From Sphingobium trunci (GTDB lineage Bacteria > Pseudomonadota > Alphaproteobacteria > Sphingomonadales > Sphingomonadaceae), in contig NZ_JAKUJY010000015.1 in NCBI RefSeq assembly GCF_022664535.1, positions 49,307-113,306 of the forward strand: a stretch of DNA of 64,000 nt. Reading direction: 5' to 3'. Numbering within the stretch: position 1 is the stretch's first letter; each line of letters opens with the position of its first letter. Under the pieces are notes generated by a model that was given only the letters and a program-made list of their open reading frames with translations, did no database searches and was not told where the DNA came from. This document shows, in pieces, positions 39,964 to 47,723 of the stretch. Made by a program: the position numbers and the translations under genes.

Positions 39964-41805
39964 ATGATCAAGTCGCTTCTCATTGCCAACCGCGGCGAAA
40001 TCGCCTGCCGGGTGATCCGGACCGCGCGCCGCTTGGGCATCCGCACCATCGCGGTTCATTCGGACGCCGACGCACGCGCGCTGCACGTCCGCTCGGCGCA
40101 CGAGGCAGTGCGCATCGGCCCCGCGCCGACGCGCGAAAGCTACCTGGTGGGCGAGAAAATCCTCGCCGCCGCCAGGGCCACGGGCGCAGAAGCGATCCAT
40201 CCCGGCTACGGCTTCCTTTCGGAGAATGCCGAATTCGCGCAAACCGTGCTCGATGCGGGCCTCGTCTGGGTCGGACCTAAGCCGAAATCGATCACGGCGA
40301 TGGGTCTGAAGGACGCGGCCAAGAAGCTGATGCAGGAAGCCGGCGTTCCGACCACACCCGGCTATCTCGGCGAGAACCAGGATCCGGCGTTTCTCAAGGC
40401 GCAGGCCAGCGAGATCGGCTATCCGGTGCTGATCAAGGCGGTCGCCGGCGGCGGCGGCAAGGGGATGCGGCTGGTCGAGCAAGCCGCGGATTTCCTCGAC
40501 TCGCTCGTTTCGTGCAAACGTGAAGCGAGCTCGAGCTTCGGCAACGACGTCGTCCTGATCGAGAAATACATTCTCTCCCCGCGCCACATCGAGGTGCAGG
40601 TGTTCGGCGACAGCTACGGAAACGTGGTGCATCTGTTCGAGCGCGATTGTTCCCTCCAACGCCGCCACCAGAAGGTGATTGAGGAAGCCCCTGCCCCCGG
40701 CATGGACGCCTCGACTCGCGAGGCGGTGTGCGCCGCCGCGGTCCGCGCCGCCAAATCCGTCGACTACGAGGGCGCCGGCACGATCGAGTTCATCGCGGAC
40801 GGATCGGAAGGCCTGCGGGCAGACCGCATCTGGTTTATGGAAATGAATACGCGCCTGCAGGTCGAGCATCCGGTGACCGAGGAGATCACCGGGCAGGATC
40901 TCGTCGAATGGCAGCTGCGCGTCGCCTCGGGCGAACCGCTGCCCAGGCGGCAGCAAGAGCTTTCGATCAATGGCTGGGCGATGGAAGCGCGGCTTTACGC
41001 GGAAGACCCGGCCAAGGGGTTCTTGCCCTCGATCGGCCGGCTCGACGTACTGCGCTTCGGGTCGGCTCGCGGTGGGAGGATAGACACCGGCGTCTACGAA
41101 GGGGCCGAGGTTTCGCCGTTCTACGATCCGATGATCGCCAAGGTCATCGCCCATGGCGGTAACCGCGAACAGGCGATCGACCGGCTTTCCGAAATTCTTG
41201 AAGGCAGCGCGGTCTACCCGGTCCGCACCAACGCCGCGTTCTTGGTCAAGGCGCTGGCCCATTCGCAGTTCGCCGCAGGCACGGTCGACACCGGCCTGAT
41301 CGGCCGCGACGGCGAGGCGATGGCCGAGCCGCCGGTACCGTCGGAAGCAGCGCTGACCGAGGCTGCGGCGGCACTGACGCCCAAGAGCGGCGTCCCTGGT
41401 TTCCGTCTCAACGCAGCGCCCCGCCGGCGCGGCCGCTTCCTACTGGAAGGCGAGACCGTGGAGATCGCCTTGACCGGCCACGGCATCGATGATCCGCGCG
41501 GATCCGTGCTGGTGACCGAGAAGGGTCAGGCCTGGCTGCTGAAGCCGTGGCGCAAACAGGCGCTGCATGGCGCCGTGGTAGGCGACGGGGCGATCTTCTC
41601 GCCCATGCCCGGTAGGATCGTCGCGGTCGAGGTCAGCGAGAAAGAGCAGGTCACCAAGGGCCAGAAGCTGCTGACGCTCGAGGCGATGAAGATGGAACAC
41701 ACCCTTACCGCGCCGTTCGACGGGGTGGTGGCAGAGTTGAAGGCGGCACCCGGCGCACAGGTCCAAGTGGAAGCGCTGCTGGTGCGGATCGAGGAAGCGG
41801 AATGA
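39964..41805 (+). CDS. Biotin-dependent acyl-CoA carboxylase alpha subunit (biotin carboxylase + BCCP)
   Basis: This 613-residue protein begins with the biotin carboxylase N-domain (LLIANRGEIACRVIRTARR), continues with the ATP-grasp domain (AGGGGKGMRLV around 160, MNTRLQVEHPVTE) and ends with a biotinyl domain, Lys576 in EAMKMEH being the biotinylation site. It carboxylates biotin for the beta subunit at 37095. It is somewhat shorter than typical methylcrotonyl-CoA carboxylase alpha chains (about 650-670), mainly in the linker between the two domains. It follows the thiolase by 22 bp. The 157 bp after it, up to the MaoC gene, may contain a new promoter. Confidence 0.92.
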   Translation: MIKSLLIANRGEIACRVIRTARRLGIRTIAVHSDADARALHVRSAHEAVRIGPAPTRESYLVGEKILAAARATGAEAIHPGYGFLSENAEFAQTVLDAGLVWVGPKPKSITAMGLKDAAKKLMQEAGVPTTPGYLGENQDPAFLKAQASEIGYPVLIKAVAGGGGKGMRLVEQAADFLDSLVSCKREASSSFGNDVVLIEKYILSPRHIEVQVFGDSYGNVVHLFERDCSLQRRHQKVIEEAPAPGMDASTREAVCAAAVRAAKSVDYEGAGTIEFIADGSEGLRADRIWFMEMNTRLQVEHPVTEEITGQDLVEWQLRVASGEPLPRRQQELSINGWAMEARLYAEDPAKGFLPSIGRLDVLRFGSARGGRIDTGVYEGAEVSPFYDPMIAKVIAHGGNREQAIDRLSEILEGSAVYPVRTNAAFLVKALAHSQFAAGTVDTGLIGRDGEAMAEPPVPSEAALTEAAAALTPKSGVPGFRLNAAPRRRGRFLLEGETVEIALTGHGIDDPRGSVLVTEKGQAWLLKPWRKQALHGAVVGDGAIFSPMPGRIVAVEVSEKEQVTKGQKLLTLEAMKMEHTLTAPFDGVVAELKAAPGAQVQVEALLVRIEEAE

Positions 41806-41962
41806 TCTTCCACCGCCGTTCCTGGTGAGGAGGGACTGGCCGTGAGCCTGTCGAAGGGGAGGCCCGTCTCGAACATGGCCCCGGTCCCTTGAGACGGCGC
41901 TAAGCTTTCGGCTTCATGGCTCCTCAGGACGAACAGCACTGGAAGATAAACGGGAGTTAGCG

Positions 41963-42415
41963 ATGGCAGGCAAGCACTTCGACGAATGGCAGGTTGGCGA
42001 CAGGCTGACCCACGAGATCACCCGCACGGTGACCGAGACAGACAACCTGCTGTTCACCACCATGACCCACAACCCGCAGCCGCTGCACCTCGACATCGAG
42101 GCCGCGAAGGGGAGCGAATTCGGGCAGATCCTGGTCAACGGGACCTTTACCTTCGCGCTGATGGTCGGCCTTTCGGTGAGCGACACCACGCTGGGCACGC
42201 TTGTCGCCAACCTCGGCTACGACAAGCTGGTGATGCCCAGCCCCGTGTTCATCGGCGACACCATGCGCGCGACCAGTGAAGTGGTAGAACTGAAGGTATC
42301 AAAGTCCCGCCCGAAAGCTGGGATCGTCACATTCCAGCACGAGCTGATCAACCAGCGCGGGCAAATCGCGTGCCGCTGCCTGCGCTCGGCACTGGTCAAG
42401 TGCAAGGACGCATGA
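41963..42415 (+). CDS. MaoC family (R)-enoyl-CoA hydratase-like protein
   Basis: This 150-residue hotdog protein shows the MaoC pattern: YDEW-like FDEWQVGD, TVTETDNLLFTTMTHNPQPLHLD (the D/N-x-P-x-H region of the hydratase motif), ILVNGTFTFALMVGLSV and PVFIGDTMRATSEV. It would hydrate an enoyl-CoA. In this carboxylase cluster it takes the place usually held by a crotonase-type methylglutaconyl-CoA hydratase (LiuC), so it may hydrate the carboxylated product. It overlaps the CitE-like gene (ATGATG/TGA). Confidence 0.88.
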   Translation: MAGKHFDEWQVGDRLTHEITRTVTETDNLLFTTMTHNPQPLHLDIEAAKGSEFGQILVNGTFTFALMVGLSVSDTTLGTLVANLGYDKLVMPSPVFIGDTMRATSEVVELKVSKSRPKAGIVTFQHELINQRGQIACRCLRSALVKCKDA

Positions 42416-43251
42416 TGCTGCGATCGCTGCTATTTGTTCCCGCCGACCGGCCCGATCGCTTTGCAAAAGGAGCGGGGAGCGGTGCGGATGCGATCATTCT
42501 TGATTTGGAAGATTCGGTCGCGCTCGCCTCGAAACAGATGGCGCGCGATGCGATCGCGGAATTCCTGCTGGAATCGCGCACGACCAAGGTGTTCGTGCGC
42601 GTCAATCCACTCGACAGCGGGATGATCGATGCCGATCTAGCTGCCGCCCTTCCTGGGAAACCTGACGGAATCGTACTGCCCAAGGCGGAGGGGGCAAACA
42701 GCGTGCAAGCGCTGCTTGCGCTGATTGGCGACGCAAGCATACCCGTCCTGCCCATTGCCACGGAAACCCCGGCATCCGTGTTCGAGCTTGGCACCTATTA
42801 CCAGTGCCGTGATGCGATCATGGGGGTCACTTGGGGCGCGGAAGACCTGCCAGCCTCCATAGGCGCCAGTACCTCGCGCGAGGAGGACGGGCGTTATACC
42901 CCGCCTTATGAGATGGTGCGGAGCCTCACCCTGTTCAGCGCTCATCGCGCGGGGGTGCAGGCGATCGAAACGGTATTTCCCGATATCTGGAACACGGAAG
43001 GTTTGGGCGTCTATCTCAACTGCGCGCGCCGGGATGGTTTCACCGCGATGATGGCCATCCACCCGACGCAGGTCACGGCAATCAACGGAGCCTTCACGCC
43101 AACCGAGGCTGAAGTGGCCCACGCCCAAGAGGTTGTCGCGCGTTTCGATGCAGACCCTTCGCTAGGTGTGGTTCAGCTCGGCGGCAAGATGATTGATCGT
43201 CCGCACCTGAAGATCGCACGAACAATTCTCTCGCGTGCGGGGAATTTCTAG
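42412..43251 (+). CDS. CitE-like CoA ester lyase (HpcH/HpaI family)
   Basis: This 279-residue protein is CitE-like: MLRSLLFVPADRPDRFAKG, GADAIILDLEDSVA, FVRVNPLDSG, IVLPKAEGA, TWGAEDLPASIGA and a C-terminal MAIHPTQVTAINGAFTPT motif with the usual metal-site acids. It would cleave a 3-hydroxy-3-acyl-type CoA ester to acetyl-CoA and a keto acid or act as a thioesterase. In its cluster a lyase step is expected where HMG-CoA lyase normally works; a CitE-like replacement is an inference. It shares family with the gene at 8003, but the two are not close copies. ATG 42412 and 42415 are both possible. Confidence 0.87.
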   Translation: MMLRSLLFVPADRPDRFAKGAGSGADAIILDLEDSVALASKQMARDAIAEFLLESRTTKVFVRVNPLDSGMIDADLAAALPGKPDGIVLPKAEGANSVQALLALIGDASIPVLPIATETPASVFELGTYYQCRDAIMGVTWGAEDLPASIGASTSREEDGRYTPPYEMVRSLTLFSAHRAGVQAIETVFPDIWNTEGLGVYLNCARRDGFTAMMAIHPTQVTAINGAFTPTEAEVAHAQEVVARFDADPSLGVVQLGGKMIDRPHLKIARTILSRAGNF

Positions 43252-43475
43252 ACGAGAGCCCCATCGAAAACCAGGATACACCCTCAAGGTTACCTGAAAT
43301 GGGAATGTCGCCATAATCACGCTCAATCGGTCAAATTAGTCCGGAAACTGTTTTGTGCAGGTAGCGATATCACCGGTCTCGTCGCGGTCGAAGACAAAGT
43401 GAGCGATCTGATCGCCGAAGATGCCGCCCTTTTTCCGTGTCGCTGTGGTGCGCTTGGCGAGAATGGAGAAGTCGC

Positions 43476-43720
43476 TTAGCCGTGCACGACATCGAGATCG
43501 TCGAGGTCCTCGTGGCCGTAGGCGATCGCCGGAAACCGCGCCCACAGGATATAATCGAGTTTACCGGTAATCCGAGACGGATCGTGCGGATCGGCAATGC
43601 AACGCGCGAGACGCTGGCAAATACGTCTTCCCGCAATCTCGAAGGCTTGCACACGCGGGGAGGGAAAAAACACTCTTCGGCCCGGCGCCTCAACCCAGCC
43701 TGCCAGCAGTGCAACAGGCG
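43476..43720 (-). pseudogene. IS1380-family transposase remnant (probable)
   Basis: The minus-strand frame reads LARCIADPHDPSRITGKLDY and ILWARFPAIAYGHEDLDDLD, which resembles the N-terminal part of IS1380 transposases (cleaved-off region with GYEDxNDxDxLRxDP). The frame is interrupted before and after. The remaining bases from 43252 to 44043 show no gene that I recognise. Assignment rests on memory of the family pattern. Confidence 0.45.
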
Positions 43721-44043
43721 ATCCTTGGCCGCCTGGCTCGCTCACTGTCCGGGCATCGCCTGCATTGCAGCTACGGTCTCGCCAAAAATCCCGGCACACG
43801 TCTGCAAAATGCTAGTCCCTCGGGGGCGACACCTCTCTGGGGCGAAGGCCTAACTGCACGATTTCGTGAGTAGTTCCAAGCTAATCGGCGATCACCGTCG
43901 CGCCGGTTCACACTCGACCACTCCACGCTGGGTGGCATGCAAAAAAGGGCTTGATCGGCAAATTTGAGTGGGATTCCGGTTTCAATGTCGCCGCGAGCCC
44001 GCTTCGCGCTTATGGCTCGGCAGGTTATTCATCTCCTTTTTAT

Positions 44044-44116
44044 ATTGTACATTTTACTCCGGCATGCCTTAGATAAGGCTGGTAAGCCCACTCGGCAGGT
44101 GTCGGACGCGGAAGGA
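44044..44116 (+). promoter_or_regulatory. Upstream element before repeat copy 2, shared with 26342-26412
   Basis: ATTGTACA is followed 46 bp later by ACTCGGCAGGTGTCG and CGCGG. Between them lies a perfect palindrome GCCTTA-GA-TAAGGC (44066-44079), the likely operator. The same composite stands before the TonB receptor gene, and this copy is just outside the 1,937-bp repeat. Confidence 0.5.
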
Positions 44117-44207
44117 AATCCGACGTTGCTCGACGTGGCCATAATAGGCACGACGGCTTGAACCTGTACCCGCCGAACAACAAGTGATCATGGAGAGGTG
44201 AAGTATA

Positions 44208-44924
44208 GTGCGCCAAAAGCTTAAGCTTCTGCTAAGTTTGACCGATGTGCAGGCGGAAGGACGTCTGGCTGAGAAGCTCCAGACCGAGACGGATCGCCTC
44301 GCTGCGGAATTCCCGCACAAGCTGGACCAGTCCTGGGCTTTCCGCGTTCGGGACCCGGAGCTCGAGGCGGCCGCTGCAGGCGCCTTCCATTATGGCGTGC
44401 CCTTCGACGCCATATTGGAAATCTTCCGCGAGGACGGCGGCGATCTCAGCGGACTGGTTCCGCTGCTTGGCGGATTTGCGGAGCGGCTGGGTGATACGAT
44501 CCGGCCGGCAGCCTCAGCGGCGCTGGTCGCAACCGAGCATGTCATAATGCCGGGGTTCGGCTCTTTGCTGATCGTGATCGCAAATCGACGCCTGCCGAAG
44601 TTCGATCACGAGGAGTTCGTCAAGTACTGGCACGGTCACCACGGGCCGTTCGCGGAGTCGATTCAGCCGGAGGGGCTGGGGTTCGGCTATCGGCAGGCTC
44701 ACGCCGATATGGCGCTGTCGGCTCAGTTCGCGCGAGAGGCCGGGCTCGGCATCTCCGATTTCGACGGGGCGGCCGAGACCTATTGGATTGATGCCGACCG
44801 GCTTCGTAATCTGATGGGGACGAAGGAACTGGTCGATCAAACGACAGCCGACGAGCGGAATTTCGTCGATCATGCGCGCTGTGTGACCAGCCTTTTCGAC
44901 ATTGCATCATGGAGCACGCGCTAG
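44208..44924 (+). CDS. EthD-domain protein (copy 2)
   Basis: Protein identical to the gene at 23701 (238 residues; EthD motif LPKFDHEEFVKYWHGHHGPF in the second half). Here it is preceded by the palindromic element at 44044-44116, so this copy may be under different control from copy 1, which follows a P450. It is the first gene of an EthD, cupin, ferredoxin series. Confidence 0.8.
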   Translation: MRQKLKLLLSLTDVQAEGRLAEKLQTETDRLAAEFPHKLDQSWAFRVRDPELEAAAAGAFHYGVPFDAILEIFREDGGDLSGLVPLLGGFAERLGDTIRPAASAALVATEHVIMPGFGSLLIVIANRRLPKFDHEEFVKYWHGHHGPFAESIQPEGLGFGYRQAHADMALSAQFAREAGLGISDFDGAAETYWIDADRLRNLMGTKELVDQTTADERNFVDHARCVTSLFDIASWSTR

Positions 44925-45005
44925 GAGCCTGCTCCGCGCGGACTGGCGGTAATTGCTTGCGGTCGCCGCTTTGCCGGTAGGCGGCCAGGATTTGGAGGAT
45001 ACGCA

Positions 45006-46001
45006 ATGTTCAGAGGATACGCTGGTCTGTCTCTCGACGGAGACCACCTGGATCTTTCGTACCGCGATCGCGATGCCTGGCCCGACATGACCCCCAAGGG
45101 TTCGGTGAAGAGTTTCGCCTTCGACATCGGCGATCCGGAAGCGGGGCCGACCGTTCTGCTCGGCCTGATGACCAAGGTCGAGGGCGAGGATCTGGACTGG
45201 AAGCACTCTGTCGATCCGGTCCATCATCACGGCACCGACCAATTTCGCATGGTGGCCGGGGGCGAATGGACGGTGGCTGGCAAATCCATGCCGGCGGGAA
45301 CCTATGGGTTCCAGGAGGCCGGCTGGGTCTACCAGGAGCATCCGGTGCACGGCGGTCCGGTATGGACGCTGCTGATAATGGGGGATCGCCGCGGTTCCCG
45401 TTCCATCCTCAGATTCAAGAAGGATATGGCGACCGTCATCGACGGCGGCGAGGTCGGCGAGGCCTTCGGACAGCCGGTAGAGGGGGAGCCCTATCCCCAC
45501 CCGGCAGGCGACAAGGGCATCGCCGCGGTGGCGACGACGCTGGGTCCATGCGAGCGCGGCTATTTGTCCGGCCAGGTGGGGGACCTGGGCAGGAACGGGA
45601 AGCCCGAAACGATGACCGGGATTCTGGGAGATGCGACGGTCGGACCCGCGGTGCACGTGCTGAACACCAAGGCGAACCAGACGATCATCCCGGCTTGCGT
45701 CTATCCGACCGAGCTGGTGCTGCTGGTTGTCGGCGGCGCTTGCCGGGTGGGCGATGTGGAATATTCGGCCGGCGACATGCGCGTTCAGCGAGCCGATGTC
45801 GCCTTGGACACGGTGGTCGCCGGGCCCGACGGGGCCGAAGTGCTTGTAGTCGTCGGCGACCGACGCGCTCAGCCGAAGCTTGCGTCGGCGGTCGCCGCGC
45901 CGGCCTGGATGGGCGATGTCCAACGCGTGCTCAGCGCCCTCGATCCGGTCCCCGGCGGGATTAAGGGCCATCGGCTTCGCGCGGGCCTCGCCAACGCATG
46001 A
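45006..46001 (+). CDS. Cupin-like protein of unknown function (copy 2)
   Basis: Protein identical to the gene at 24499 (331 residues, two cupin-like halves, His-rich first domain DPVHHHGTD). In this copy the downstream neighbour is a [2Fe-2S] ferredoxin 166 bp away instead of an IS scar. Retention of two intact copies suggests dosage is tolerated or the duplication is recent. Confidence 0.7.
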   Translation: MFRGYAGLSLDGDHLDLSYRDRDAWPDMTPKGSVKSFAFDIGDPEAGPTVLLGLMTKVEGEDLDWKHSVDPVHHHGTDQFRMVAGGEWTVAGKSMPAGTYGFQEAGWVYQEHPVHGGPVWTLLIMGDRRGSRSILRFKKDMATVIDGGEVGEAFGQPVEGEPYPHPAGDKGIAAVATTLGPCERGYLSGQVGDLGRNGKPETMTGILGDATVGPAVHVLNTKANQTIIPACVYPTELVLLVVGGACRVGDVEYSAGDMRVQRADVALDTVVAGPDGAEVLVVVGDRRAQPKLASAVAAPAWMGDVQRVLSALDPVPGGIKGHRLRAGLANA

Positions 46002-46137
46002 GAGCATCATTCCTCACAGGCCATCGTCGCCCTGTGTCGAACCATGCCATGGGCGGTGCCGAACGAAAACGACACCCTCTCCAGCGATGCTTCAGCGCGG
46101 GCCTGCGCGCACGCTTACCATGTAATCGTTTTTCTGA

Positions 46138-46488
<351 letters not shown>

Positions 46489-47723
46489 TTCGTCTGCCTG
46501 ACAAGGAACCTCAGCTGACACTCATCGTGCCGGGCGCGTTCGGCACCTCCTTTCAGCGGTGACCAGGATTTTCTGGCCAGGGAGCGGCGTTGGATCAGCG
46601 GCGCCGCTGCCATCAGTATCTAGCCGGGTTTGAGGTGTCTCGTAAGGGCGAGGGGTATCGCCTTGAATCCGCTCTTTCACATGTCCGCGCTGGCACATAT
46701 GGACCGATTGTGTAATGATTCTAAGGGTCTACTGGATCTGAGCTGGCTGGGATGATCACGCCGTCGCTATTTCGTCATGTGGGTTGAAGCAGGATAGCCG
46801 TGGAAGCAGGATAGCCGTGAATGCATAGGCCCATGCAACTGATCGACGGCAGGGAGCGGCTGCGCTCATACCTCACTGTCCTCCGGGGAGGGCTCCGGCG
46901 TTGCAAGTGCAATTTGATGCATTGGCGTTTTGGTCGGTTGAAGTCCTCCGTCCGGCTACTGTGGCAGTTGGTAGGACTGCTGGCCCTGATGGGATCCGCG
47001 AACCAGGTCCGGCTTTCCGGCAGAAGTTCAGGATTATCGTAACGCCATCGCACTGGTGATCGGTGCGCCGTTGCACAGTCCGAACCACGCCTGCGGCACG
47101 GCTCGCGTCAGGAGCCGGTCTCATTAATTAGGCGATGGATTTCCCCGATCGGCGTGTAGTCAACAGGACGGATCGAATCGCCGCAGCCTCGGCATTGGAT
47201 GGTGTGATTGAGCCTCAAGGTTCGGTAGGAGACGTCCAAGTCCCTGCCGAGAGGCCCATGACCTTCCCGACTCCCGAAGCGTTTGGAGCCACCCCAGGCC
47301 AAGACCGTGTCGATAGCGAGGGACCTGTTCCTCCTGCACCGACTGAAGCGACAGAATTGTATCGGCGAAATGTCTGGCGCCTCACTAGCTGCGATGAGAA
47401 ATGCGAACGCTCGCCTCCCTGGGCCTTGGTTTCCTTGAAAAAGTCCATCAAGTCCTTCCCGGCTCGATGTGGATCAGATCCAGCCGTCGCGGCGACGCTC
47501 GCCGCTGTCGCGGAGGTCCCGTCCTTCGATCGAGGACCTGCGGATCTCGAGTCCTACACTGTCGCTGCTATAGGGCGTTCGATAATCCGCCACGGAGAGA
47601 TTGTTTCGGCGGGCATTGTCGTCGGCCGCCTTTTCACTGCCGAACTTGCCGGCATGTTCGAAGTCCCACCCATCGTTCGTCTCCTTCTCTTGGCCGCGGG
47701 CACCGCGCCGGCGACGTCTCCAT
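46489..47723. other. Junction region without recognisable genes
   Basis: About 1.2 kb between the ferredoxin and the end of the relaxase-helicase gene. It holds a 17-bp tandem duplication (46786-46819) and several frames (for example a 306-codon plus frame from 47135) that look random and overlap the relaxase antisense. A minus frame ending near 47108 with CRGCGDSIRP may be a decayed gene. This is the border between the catabolic mosaic and the plasmid backbone. Confidence 0.5.
46786..46819. repeat. 17-bp tandem duplication
   Basis: GAAGCAGGATAGCCGTG occurs twice without a gap (46786-46802 and 46803-46819). It is probably a slippage or repair footprint. Confidence 0.85.

Larger units (their letters stand above)
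44147..46083 (+). repeat. 1,937-bp direct repeat, copy 2
   Basis: Same orientation and content as 23640-25576. The left junction is preceded by unrelated sequence containing the palindromic upstream element; the right junction leads into the ferredoxin gene. The 18.6 kb between the copies hold the TonB receptor, a P450 and the carboxylase cluster. Confidence 0.95.

Noticed and set aside
38148..41262. Long minus-strand frames (422 and 458 codons) opposite thiolase and biotin carboxylase
   Set aside because: GC-rich antisense shadows; His/Asp/Arg-rich and without known domains.
23640..46083. Composite transposon bounded by the 1.9-kb repeats
   Set aside because: The repeats carry EthD and cupin genes, no transposase and no terminal inverted repeats; homologous duplication is the simpler reading.
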